From assembly GCF_007993935.1 (NCBI RefSeq), contig NZ_VITY01000015.1:117923-181922 (forward strand): 64,000 nt of DNA, in the 5' to 3' direction. This stretch comes from Bradyrhizobium macuxiense. GTDB taxonomy: Bacteria; Pseudomonadota; Alphaproteobacteria; Rhizobiales; Xanthobacteraceae. The position numbers were made by a program, and so were the translations under genes. Positions 42,520 to 59,777 of this stretch are shown piece after piece. Positions within the stretch are counted from its first letter, which is position 1; each line of letters opens with the position of its first letter. The notes beneath the pieces were generated by a model, which had not been told where the DNA came from, did not search any database, and was given only the letters and a program-made list of their open reading frames with translations.

Positions 42520-43428
42520 CTATTGGCCGGCTGTCGCCGGCGCCTTGTCCGACCATTCCGGCGGCAAGCCAAGCCTGCCGGCGGCCATGCCGACCAGGCC
42601 GGGACTGCGGCCGAAGGCCTCACAGGCGGCATACTTCGGTTTGCCGCCGAGCGTGGCGCCAATCTTGTCGAACGATGGCAACTCCGGTGCCTTGCCGAAT
42701 GGCGTCGCGCCGGTGACGACGAGCTTGCTGAAGTCGTCGCTGAAGGAGGCGGCGAGATCGTAGGCATCGGCGGCGCTGGAGACCATCGGCGAGTTGGTGA
42801 ATGAATTCGCGCCGCGGGCCCAGACCGTCGCCGCCTGCTGGCGGCTGGCCGGATCGCGCACCTCGGCTTCGACCGTCAGGCTGCCGAGCCCGATCGGCAA
42901 CCGCGGCACCGGCACAGGGACGCCGGCCCCAAGCGCGGTGGGCAGAATGCCGACCACCTTGGAGGCGCCCGCGGCGACCTCGTCGGTCGGCGCCGCCTGG
43001 GTGACCAGCGCATGCGCCGTCAGGTCCGCGGGCTGATCGGAGCCAACGACCTGAAGCCGCTCGCTCAGGCCCATGCAGATCGAACGATTGATCGCGTTTG
43101 CCACCAGACTTCGCTGCTCCTGCGACAGCGTTGGCGACGCCGCTTGTGAGAAGGTGGTCGGTACGATCCGTACCGTCTTCGCGGCAAGCACCTCGTCCTT
43201 GTTGACGCGCACCAGCGATTTCGCCAGCAGTCCGTCGGACTGCGTCAGGTTGTCATAGGAGGCCAGTGATCCACCTCTGGTCAACGGCGCGCTGGCGCAA
43301 CCCGACAGCAACGCCATCGCGACCACAGCTCCGGCAAGCGAGGATGACCGGTTGTACGGACCATCACGCCATGCCTGTCCCGTGCTCTGCGCGTCTGCCG
43401 CAGCGCCGGGTCGAAACTCCACTTTCAT
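42520..43428 (-). CDS. DUF3313-like lipoprotein
   Basis: Predicted lipoprotein of 302 residues. The lipobox is ALLSGC with Cys at residue 44 when starting at the ATG at 43428, which follows GAGGGG; the 30 residues before the hydrophobic core make an unusually long n-region, so a start further inside is possible. The mature part (ASYDNLTQSDGLLAKSLVRV) matches the DUF3313 family of surface or periplasmic lipoproteins of unknown function. Convergent with the ligase (5 bases between stops) and divergent from the two-component system. Confidence 0.75.
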   Translation of the reverse strand: MKVEFRPGAAADAQSTGQAWRDGPYNRSSSLAGAVVAMALLSGCASAPLTRGGSLASYDNLTQSDGLLAKSLVRVNKDEVLAAKTVRIVPTTFSQAASPTLSQEQRSLVANAINRSICMGLSERLQVVGSDQPADLTAHALVTQAAPTDEVAAGASKVVGILPTALGAGVPVPVPRLPIGLGSLTVEAEVRDPASRQQAATVWARGANSFTNSPMVSSAADAYDLAASFSDDFSKLVVTGATPFGKAPELPSFDKIGATLGGKPKYAACEAFGRSPGLVGMAAGRLGLPPEWSDKAPATAGQ

Positions 43429-43632
43429 GTCACCCCTCGAACGACCGCTCACCCCAGAAACGATCGCGTGTGACGATAGAGCGGGGCCGCCCTGGTCGGG
43501 ATTAAGAGATATTAAGTCAGATGTAGCTCGCGAAACCGTGCGACCTATTTGTGCCGCATTTGGCCGCGCACGCTTAACAAAACGCTATATTTGCACGCTG
43601 CGCATCCGCGGCGGACGTCTCTAAATGCCGTG

Positions 43633-44378
<746 letters not shown>

Positions 44379-44379
<1 letters not shown>

Positions 44380-45716
44380 TGGAATGGGCGCGGCGGTTGA
44401 TTCCTCGCAGCATCGCCGCGCAGCTCATGAGCCTCGTCGCGCTCTCGGAGCTGATCGGCATCACGCTCGCGGCCGCGATCATTATCTTTCTGTTCGATTC
44501 TCCCTCGATCAATGACACGCAGAAGTTTCTTGCGGGCCGGGTCGCGGAGCTCACGCAGCTGCTGCGTTTCGCGAAGGCGCCAGGCGACGCGGATGAACTG
44601 CTGGCGGCAGCCAGGCGCGGCGGTCTCGACGTCAGGCGCGTCGCGCTCGGCGAACTCGTGCCTCGGGCGGCCGGAGAGATGCGATCGTTTTCCATGAGAG
44701 GGTATCGGCAGCTGGCGGCCGAGCCTGGAATTGAGTTGCTGGAGGAGCTCCGCCATCCCGCGGGCTCGTCGTCACAGGTGGTCGTGAAGCTCGACGACGG
44801 CCATGCATTGATGGCCGACGTTGCGGTCAAGGGCGGCTTCTGGTCCTTTATGCTCCGCCCGGCGGCCGCAGGCGCGATCATCGTGCTGATCTCCATGCTG
44901 CTGCTGTCGGTTTATGCGGTGCGTTGGGTGATCGCACCGCTGGCGGACGTCGCACGGGCCACGACGTCGTTCGGCCGCTCGCCGCGGGCTCCCGAGGTGC
45001 TGCGCCGGCGCGGTCCGCGCGAAATCGCCCAGGTCGCCGACGCGCTGAACGACATGCGCACCCGGATCGCTGCGCTGCTCGACGACCGCACCCGCATGCT
45101 GGCTGCCATCAGTCATGACCTGCGCACGCCGCTGACGCGGCTCCGCCTGCGCTCCGAGCGCGTCGGCGACGACACCCTGCGCCCGGCGATGCTGGGCGAT
45201 ATCGCCAAGATGACGCGCATGATCAACGAGACGCTGGAGTACCTTCGCGACGATGCGCGCTCCGAGGCGGTCACGTGCATCGACCTGCCGAGTTTCCTGC
45301 AGACCATCTGTTCGGAGTTCGCCGACACCGGCTACGCGGTATCCTATGCCGGGCCGGCGCGTTTGCCTTACGCCTGCCGGCCGCGCGCGCTGTCGCGTGC
45401 CGTCACCAATATCGTGGAGAACGCGGTCAAGCATGGCAGCACGATCACGGTGGCGCTGCGGCCCACGACCTCCGATCACATCGAGATCGAGGTGGCCGAC
45501 GACGGGCCCGGTATCGCGCCGGCGCTGCGCGACAAGGTGTTCGAGCCGTTCTTCAAGGCTGACAGTGCGCGGCAGGGAAGCGGCGGCTTCGGGCTCGGGC
45601 TCTCGATCGCCCTCGATATTGCCAAGCGCCATGGCGGCAGCATCGAATTGAAGCCGCGTCAGCCAAGCGGGTTGCTTGTGTCCATGCTGCTGCCGCCGGA
45701 GCCCGTCCTGGTCTAG
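44379..45716 (+). CDS. Sensor histidine kinase (EnvZ-like)
   Basis: Inner-membrane kinase of 445 residues. Two membrane helices (about 15-39 and 161-184) flank a 120-residue periplasmic sensor that I do not recognise; a HAMP domain (about 183-235, VIAPLADVARA), the H box with phospho-His246 (LAAISHDLRTPLTRLRLR), and an HATPase_c domain (NIVENAVKHG, ADDGPGI, GGFGLGLSIA) follow. The layout is EnvZ-type. It is coupled to the OmpR-like regulator. Target genes are unknown; the divergent DUF3313 lipoprotein is a plausible one. Confidence 0.92.
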
Positions 45717-46066
45717 ACGGCGCCGTTGCCGGCCGCGATCAGAGCGCCGTCATCGGCGGGAGCCTTTGATATCCCGGGCGCTGTCCGGCTATCCCCTTGA
45801 TTCAAGAGGCCCAATGCTGGTCCGGCCCGGACCGGGCCGGGGCCGGGCGCGACGGTGCCGATCTTGACGTTTGGCTCCTCTCGCAGTAGATACCCGGCAC
45901 TCGCAGCCGGCCCGCTTTGATGGCGGATATCCGGCGCGGCCTAATTCCCCGAACATTCGAGCTCGTTTATCGGCTCAACCTTCCAAACGAGGGCTGGGTC
46001 CGCAAGGTCGGCTGTTCGGATTCCTTGAAACGTTGCAATCGTCCGGAGACGGACGCGGATCCCACG
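45717..46066. other. Gap between the sensor kinase and secE
   Basis: 350 bases without a supported gene. CCGGCCCGG-A-CCGGGCCGG at 45822-45840 is a perfect GC-rich inverted repeat and may end the two-component transcript. A promoter at 45864-45892 and a leader of about 168 bases to secE follow. A longer frame for secE (from 45917) runs through the leader but the added residues are not SecE-like. Confidence 0.55.
45864..45892 (+). promoter_or_regulatory. Sigma-70-like promoter of secE-nusG
   Basis: TTGACG (45864-45869), 17 bases, TAGATA (45887-45892): five of six and four of six consensus positions with ideal spacing. Predicted start near 45899, about 168 bases before secE. Confidence 0.65.
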
Positions 46067-46261
46067 ATGGCTTTCAGCCCGTTCAAATTCCTTCAGGAAG
46101 TGCGCTCGGAGACCGCCAAGGTCACCTGGCCGACGCGCCGCGAGACGACGATCACCACCATCATGGTGTTCGTGATGGTGGCGCTGGCCTCGATCTTCTT
46201 CTTCGCCGCTGATCAGATCATCCGTTATCTGATCACCCTGATACTGGGCATCCACTCATGA
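46067..46261 (+). CDS. secE: Preprotein translocase subunit SecE
   Basis: Essential SecYEG subunit, 64 residues, the short form with a single membrane helix (about 33-60). The amphipathic segment KFLQEVRSETAKVTWPTRRET is the conserved SecE signature that lies on the membrane surface and contacts SecY. ATG at 46067 gives MAFSPFKF; it is the usual alphaproteobacterial start. The stop overlaps nusG (ATGA). Confidence 0.95.
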   Translation: MAFSPFKFLQEVRSETAKVTWPTRRETTITTIMVFVMVALASIFFFAADQIIRYLITLILGIHS

Positions 46262-46812
46262 GCATGGGAACTCAATTGATGGACAAGCGCTGGTACATCG
46301 TTCACGCCTATTCGAACTTCGAGAAGAAGGTTCAGGAATCGATCCGCGAGCAGGCCAAGCAGCGCGGGCTGGAAGAGCTGTTCGAGCAGATTCTCGTGCC
46401 GACCGAAAAGGTCACCGAGGTGCGGCGCGGCCGCAAGATCGACGCCGAGCGCAAGTTCTTCCCGGGCTACGTGCTGGTGAAGATGAAGCTGACCGACGAG
46501 GCGTTCCATCTGATCAAGAACACCCCGAAGGTGACCGGCTTCCTCGGCGCGGAAAACAAGCCGATGCCGATCTCGGAAGCCGAGGCGATGCGGATCCTGC
46601 ACCAGGTGCAGGAGGGCGTGGAGCGTCCGAAGGCGTCGGTGTCGTTCGAAATCGGCGAGAACGTGCGCGTGGCCGACGGCCCGTTCGCCTCGTTCTCCGG
46701 CGTGGTGGAAGAAATCGACGAGGCGCGCTCGCGCGTGAAGGTCGCGGTGTCGATCTTCGGCCGTGCGACCCCCGTGGAACTGGAATTCGGTCAGGTCGAA
46801 AAGGTGGTCTGA
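46258..46812 (+). CDS. nusG: Transcription antitermination/elongation factor NusG
   Basis: RNA-polymerase-binding elongation factor of 184 residues. NGN domain (RWYIVHAYSNFEKKV, and ERKFFPGYVLVKM) followed by a KOW domain (NVRVADGPFASFSGVVEEID). Links RNA polymerase to Rho or the ribosome. The ATG overlaps the secE stop; an internal ATG at 46279 (MDKRWYIV) is an alternative start without the first seven residues. Confidence 0.95.
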   Translation: MSMGTQLMDKRWYIVHAYSNFEKKVQESIREQAKQRGLEELFEQILVPTEKVTEVRRGRKIDAERKFFPGYVLVKMKLTDEAFHLIKNTPKVTGFLGAENKPMPISEAEAMRILHQVQEGVERPKASVSFEIGENVRVADGPFASFSGVVEEIDEARSRVKVAVSIFGRATPVELEFGQVEKVV

Positions 46813-46942
46813 CCGGACGGCGTGGGGTATATGCCTCGCGTCAAGTAAGAGGCCGTGGGAGGGAGGAGGCGGTCGCCAGCCCCTTCAACCGAACCACGGA
46901 ACCTGAAACCGCCGGCACCGTCCGGCACAACAGGAGTGATAA

Positions 46943-47371
46943 ATGGCAAAAAAAGTGACCGGATACCTGAAGCTTCAGGTCCCGGCCGGTGCGGCGAATC
47001 CTTCGCCCCCGATCGGCCCCGCGCTTGGTCAGCGCGGTCTGAACATCATGGAGTTCTGCAAGGCGTTCAACGCCCAGACCCAGAAGGAAGAGAAGAACAC
47101 CCCGATCCCGGTGATCATCACGATCTATGCGGACCGGTCCTTCACCTTCGAGATGAAGACCCCTCCGATGTCCTACTTCCTCAAGCAGGCCGCCAAGATC
47201 CAGTCCGGATCGAAGGCGCCGGGCCGTGACAAGGCCGGTGCGGTGACCAAGGCGCAGGTGCGCGAGATCGCCGAGAAGAAGATGAAGGACTTGAATTGCG
47301 ACACCATTGAATCGGCCATGAAGATGGTCGAGGGCTCTGCCCGCTCGATGGGTCTGGAAGTTGCGGGGTAA
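46943..47371 (+). CDS. rplK: 50S ribosomal protein L11
   Basis: 142-residue L11, which binds the 23S GTPase-associated region. Pro-rich N-terminal domain ([19 protein letters not shown]) and C-terminal RNA-binding domain ([24 protein letters not shown]) are complete. CAACAGGAG lies before the ATG. 130 bases separate it from nusG; no clear promoter was found there. rplA follows after 6 bases. Confidence 0.96.
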   Translation: MAKKVTGYLKLQVPAGAANPSPPIGPALGQRGLNIMEFCKAFNAQTQKEEKNTPIPVIITIYADRSFTFEMKTPPMSYFLKQAAKIQSGSKAPGRDKAGAVTKAQVREIAEKKMKDLNCDTIESAMKMVEGSARSMGLEVAG

Positions 47372-47377
47372 CGGGCC

Positions 47378-48070
<693 letters not shown>

Positions 48071-48097
48071 GAACTCCAGCCGTGACGAGATAAAGAG

Positions 48098-48134
48098 GGG
48101 CGGGATCGGGCAACCGGTTCCGCCCTTTGTTTTT
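48098..48134 (+). terminator. Intrinsic terminator of rplK-rplA
   Basis: A 12-pair stem (GGGCGGGATCGG against CCGGTTCCGCCC, two G-T wobbles) closed by a GCAA tetraloop and followed by TTTGTTTTT. It separates rplKA from rplJL-rpoBC, genes that are often read through together in other bacteria. Confidence 0.88.
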
Positions 48135-48138
48135 GCCA

Positions 48139-48184
48139 GAGCGTTTTCGAGCGAAGTGGGTACCGGTTCGCGTGAAGAAAACGC
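48139..48184. repeat. 46-bp interspersed palindromic repeat, copy 2
   Basis: Begins GAGCGTTTTCGAGCGAAG like the copy at 9797-9842 and differs from it at about four positions, mostly in the centre (GGTACC against GACGCC). It sits directly after the rplA terminator, before the D-2-hydroxyacid dehydrogenase gene. Confidence 0.75.
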
Positions 48185-48225
48185 GTCAAACAAGACCCTG
48201 AAGTGTCTCGCAGGAAACAACAACA

Positions 48226-49179
48226 ATGCCCGATAAGGTCCTTGTCTATTCACGCTTTCCCAAGGCCCAGCTGATCCGCTTCGGCGAGCGCTATGAGCTG
48301 CTCAATGCGGCAGGCAAGCGGCTGGACGAAGCGTTCCCGGCGGCCGAGCTTGCCGACATCAGAGCCATGATCACCGCGGGCGGCACGGCGCTCGGCGCCG
48401 ACGCCATGGATCGGCTGCCGAAGCTCGGCGCGATCATCTGCTACGGCACCGGCTATGACGGCGTCGATCTCGCCGCCGCCGCCAAGCGCGGCATCGCGGT
48501 CGGCCATAGTCCCGGTGCCAATGCGGCATCGGTTGCCGACACGGCGGTGACCCTGATGCTTGCCTCGGTGCGCCGTCTGATGGTGGCCGATCATTACGTG
48601 CGGAGCGGTGACTGGGCCGGTGCAAAGCCATCGCCGATGATGCGGCCGCAAGCCGGCATGCGCGGCCGCAAGGTCGGTGTCTACGGCATGGGCGAGATCG
48701 GTCGCAAGATCGCCGCCCGGGTCGCCGCCTTCGAGACCGAGGTCGGCTATTTCAGCCGCTCGAAGCACGACGTGCCCTACCAGTATTTTCCGACGCTGGA
48801 GGCGCTCGCCGACTGGTGCAGCGTGCTCATGATCGCCGTACGTGCCGGCGCCGAGACCGAGCACGCGGTCAGCGCCGATATCCTGCGCCGGCTCGGCAGC
48901 GACGGATTTGTCGTCAACATCTCGCGCGGCTCGGTCATTGACGAAACGGCGCTGGTCGCTGCGCTGACCGACGGCGTGATCGCCGGCGCCGGCCTCGATG
49001 TGTTCGCCCGGGAGCCGCATGCGCCGGATGCGCTGACGGCGCTGCCGAACGTGGTGCTGTCGCCGCATCTCGGCGGCCATACCCTGGAATCGCACGTCGC
49101 GATGCAGGACTGCGTACTCGCCAATCTCGATGCGTTCTTTGCCGGCGACCCGCTGCCGTATAAGGTGAGGGGCGCTTGA
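48226..49179 (+). CDS. D-2-hydroxyacid dehydrogenase (glyoxylate/hydroxypyruvate reductase type)
   Basis: NAD(P)-dependent 2-hydroxyacid dehydrogenase of 317 residues. Cofactor loop GMGEIGRKIA (154-163), and catalytic Arg234 (NISRGSVIDE), Glu263 (AREPHAP) and His281 (LSPHLGG). After strand 2 the sequence FSRSK favours NADPH, as in glyoxylate/hydroxypyruvate reductases. AGGAAACAACAAC precedes the ATG. The gene interrupts the ribosomal protein cluster between rplA and rplJ and is bounded by a terminator and a promoter, so it is likely its own unit. Confidence 0.88.
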   Translation: MPDKVLVYSRFPKAQLIRFGERYELLNAAGKRLDEAFPAAELADIRAMITAGGTALGADAMDRLPKLGAIICYGTGYDGVDLAAAAKRGIAVGHSPGANAASVADTAVTLMLASVRRLMVADHYVRSGDWAGAKPSPMMRPQAGMRGRKVGVYGMGEIGRKIAARVAAFETEVGYFSRSKHDVPYQYFPTLEALADWCSVLMIAVRAGAETEHAVSADILRRLGSDGFVVNISRGSVIDETALVAALTDGVIAGAGLDVFAREPHAPDALTALPNVVLSPHLGGHTLESHVAMQDCVLANLDAFFAGDPLPYKVRGA

Positions 49180-49184
49180 GCGCC

Positions 49185-49210
49185 TACCGGTTCCCGTTTC
49201 GGAACCGGTA
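49185..49210. terminator. Hairpin after the dehydrogenase gene
   Basis: TACCGGTTCC and GGAACCGGTA form a perfect 10-base stem around the loop CGTTTC, six bases after the stop. No U-run follows directly, though ATATTAAAC lies 10 bases further. It probably ends or stabilises the dehydrogenase message. Confidence 0.6.
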
Positions 49211-49246
49211 TCCGGCCGTCATATTAAACTGGTCCAATATTTGCTC

Positions 49247-49275
49247 TTGGCAAGTACGGCAGGACCGGCTACATA
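49247..49275 (+). promoter_or_regulatory. Sigma-70-like promoter of rplJL-rpoBC
   Basis: TTGGCA (49247-49252), 17 bases, TACATA (49270-49275). Predicted start near 49282, giving a leader of about 480 bases to rplJ. Confidence 0.65.
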
Positions 49276-49281
49276 GCGCGC

Positions 49282-49759
49282 TCCGGGCGTGCTGGCACTT
49301 GCTGGCATGTCCGTGCTCGCATTCCGAAAACCTGAGATGATAGGAGATCATTCCTTTCCGCATGCCCGCAAGGATGCTCGAAAGGAAGGAGACCCGTCGC
49401 CTCGGAATGGAATGAGAGCAGGGGCCTTCAGCGTGCTGAAGTGCCTCGATCCTGTCCAAGACTGCAGGCGCCCGCGAGAACTTCGTGTTTTCAACGGCTT
49501 AATCGCATGGCCTGCATAGACGGGTGAAGACCGGATTTCGCACTTCACGTCGCGGCATGTTCGCGGCTGGAAGGCTGGTTTGGTTCGAACCTCGACAGCC
49601 CATGGCCGCAAGGCTCTGGGAGGGCAGGCTTCTAGATGTCGTCTTGCCCGGCATGTCCGAAGGGTGTTGCACCCTCTGGATCAGGTTTAGGGCGGGACGA
49701 TGGGTGCAACCCGGCGGTCCTGCCTTCGCGGAAAGGCCGCCAACCGGAAAGAGCTTGCT
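49282..49759 (+). promoter_or_regulatory. Long rplJ leader (putative L10 autoregulatory region)
   Basis: About 478 bases with no supported gene between promoter and rplJ. The last 100 bases are rich in pairing potential, for example GGGTGTTGCACCC at about 49660-49673 and GGGTGCAACCC at about 49704-49714, which can pair with each other or fold alone. In other bacteria L10 (with L12) binds such a leader to repress translation. The role here is inferred from position. Confidence 0.5.
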
Positions 49760-50278
49760 GTGGAACGAGCGGCAAAAAAAGAGTCGGTCGAACAACTTAA
49801 CGAGGTCTTCAAGACCACGTCGGTTGCGATCGTTGCTCACTATTCCGGCCTCACCGTGGCCCAGATGCAGAAGCTGCGCATGCAGATGAAGCAGGCGGGC
49901 GCATCGGTGAAGGTCTCGAAGAACCGTCTCGCCAAAATTGCTCTTGAAGGCACTGACGTCGCTGCCATCGGCTCCCTGCTGAAGGGACCGACCGTGATCG
50001 CTACTTCGAACGATCCGGTTGCGGCGCCAAAGGTTGCCATCGAATTCGCCAAGGCGAACGAGAAGTTCGTCATCCTCGGCGGCTCGATGGGTAAAACCGT
50101 CCTGAATGTCGACAGCGTGAAGGCGCTTGCCTCACTGCCGTCGCTCGACGAACTGCGCGGCAAGATCGTTGGCCTCATCGTGGCGCCGGCGACCAAGCTT
50201 GCTCAGCTCTCGAATGCGCCCGCGGCCAAGCTTGCGCGCGTCATTCAGGCTCATGCCTCAAAGGGCGAAGCGGCCTGA
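49760..50278 (+). CDS. rplJ: 50S ribosomal protein L10
   Basis: 172-residue L10, base of the L7/L12 stalk. Start is a GTG at 49760 ([12 protein letters not shown]), preceded by GAAAGAG and matching the conserved N terminus; the longer frame from 49700 adds a Cys/Arg-rich stretch not found in L10. The C-terminal helix ([17 protein letters not shown]) binds L12 dimers. rplL follows after 52 bases. Confidence 0.95.
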   Translation: MERAAKKESVEQLNEVFKTTSVAIVAHYSGLTVAQMQKLRMQMKQAGASVKVSKNRLAKIALEGTDVAAIGSLLKGPTVIATSNDPVAAPKVAIEFAKANEKFVILGGSMGKTVLNVDSVKALASLPSLDELRGKIVGLIVAPATKLAQLSNAPAAKLARVIQAHASKGEAA

Positions 50279-50330
50279 CCCTTCGCTAATCTCAAACCTG
50301 GTTCGAACCAAACGTTTAAGGAACTGAACA

Positions 50331-50708
50331 ATGGCTGATCTGCAGAAAATCGTCGACGACCTCTCGAGCCTCACCGTGCTCGAAGCGGCCGAACTCGCCA
50401 AGCTCCTCGAAGAAAAGTGGGGCGTGTCCGCCGCTGCCGCCGTCGCGGTGGCTGGCCCGGCTGCCGGCGGTGCTGCCGCTGCTCCGGCTGAAGAGAAGAC
50501 CGACTTCACCGTCGTGCTGGCTGCGGCCGGCGACAAGAAGATCGAAGTCATCAAGGAAGTCCGCGCCATCACGGGCCTCGGCCTGAAGGAAGCCAAGGAC
50601 CTCGTCGAAGGCGCTCCGAAGCCCGTCAAGGAAGGCGTCAACAAGGAAGAAGCCGACAAGATCAAGGCCCAGCTCGAGAAGGCTGGCGCCAAGGTCGAGC
50701 TCAAGTAA
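50331..50708 (+). CDS. rplL: 50S ribosomal protein L7/L12
   Basis: 125-residue stalk protein that recruits translation GTPases. N-terminal dimerisation helices ([20 protein letters not shown]), an Ala/Pro-rich hinge (about 45-55) and the compact C-terminal domain ([20 protein letters not shown]) are complete. Followed by a hairpin and a 442-base gap before rpoB. Confidence 0.97.
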   Translation: MADLQKIVDDLSSLTVLEAAELAKLLEEKWGVSAAAAVAVAGPAAGGAAAAPAEEKTDFTVVLAAAGDKKIEVIKEVRAITGLGLKEAKDLVEGAPKPVKEGVNKEEADKIKAQLEKAGAKVELK

Positions 50709-51150
50709 TGCGCGATCCGGGAGCGCCGCAGGGCGCTCCCGGGCGATGCAAACGGCGTGCGACAGGTTGTCGCGTGGCGCGCCGGACACAAAAAAGTGTG
50801 GGGATCCGTGGACTTAACCCTCGAATCTCCTTTATTGCCATCCCATATCGGGTTGGCAGCGGAAAAACACGGTAGGCGGCGGGGGCGGCAGGGTCTCTGG
50901 CGGAAGCCGTTGGGAGACAGTCAGATTTCGGGCTTTTTCAGTCCGTAAAGCGGAGCGTTTGGACGAGCGGGTGCAGTGATGCGCCCCGCGCGTTGTTTTG
51001 CGTTTTGGAGGTGGTTGGGGCCGGGACGGGGATTTAATTCCTGACTTTGCGCTTCGTTCCTTCGAGACGATTCGAAATTCAACCCGGGGCCGACGGCAGT
51101 CGTGTCCCGGAAGGTTCGCCCCACAAAGGCGACGAAAATGAGAGGCCACG
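50709..51150. other. rplL-rpoB intergenic leader
   Basis: 442 bases without a gene. Besides the hairpin at 50717-50742 it contains CACAAAAAAGTGTG (about 50786-50799) and several GC-rich stems. No convincing sigma-70 promoter was found, so rpoB is probably read through from rplJL with attenuation or processing at the hairpin. Confidence 0.5.
50717..50742 (+). terminator. rplL-rpoB attenuator or processing hairpin
   Basis: CCGGGAGCGCC (50717-50727), loop GCAG, GGCGCTCCCGG (50732-50742): a perfect 11-base stem nine bases after the rplL stop, without a U-run. In other bacteria an attenuator or RNase III site at this position lowers rpoBC output relative to ribosomal proteins. Confidence 0.7.
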
Positions 51151-55269
<4,119 letters not shown>

Positions 55270-55282
55270 CGCCGTGATTGAT

Positions 55283-55305
55283 GCCCGGCGCGAGACGCGC
55301 CGGGC
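55283..55305 (+). other. rpoB-rpoC intergenic hairpin
   Basis: GCCCGGCGCG (55283-55292), loop AGA, CGCGCCGGGC (55296-55305), a perfect 10-base stem with only a weak pyrimidine tract after it. The 128-base spacer contains no promoter I can support. Likely stabilises or separates the two reading frames on one mRNA. Confidence 0.65.
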
Positions 55306-55397
55306 CTTCGCGCTCCGCTCGGACGTTGAGTGGGGCGCGCGCTGACTAAAACTTTCGAATTTGCTGCCGGTGACGATCGGCACGCGAGGAGAAGACC

Positions 55398-59600
<4,203 letters not shown>

Positions 59601-59628
59601 GCCTCCGCAAGACTACGGTAATGGCGAG

Positions 59629-59654
59629 AAGGCCGGCGTTTTGCCGGCCTTTTT
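59629..59654 (+). terminator. Intrinsic terminator after rpoC
   Basis: GGCCGGC (59631-59637), loop GTTTT, GCCGGCC (59643-59649), followed by TTTTT and flanked by AA-TT pairing. A textbook Rho-independent terminator 29 bases after the rpoC stop; it shows that rpsL-rpsG are not cotranscribed with rpoBC here. Confidence 0.93.
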
Positions 59655-59777
59655 GCTGCTTTCTTTCCCTGCTGCGGTGCAGGGACGCAGTTTGTTCATC
59701 TTCCCTTCAGGCAAAAAAGTGCTTTTGCTAGGGTGACTTAGACCGGCTGTTTGGCTGCCGGAGGTGACGGAATCCAT

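Noticed and set aside
45917-46066. 50-residue N-terminal extension of SecE
   Set aside because: The short SecE with the start MAFSPFKF is complete, and the extension lies in the leader after the predicted promoter.
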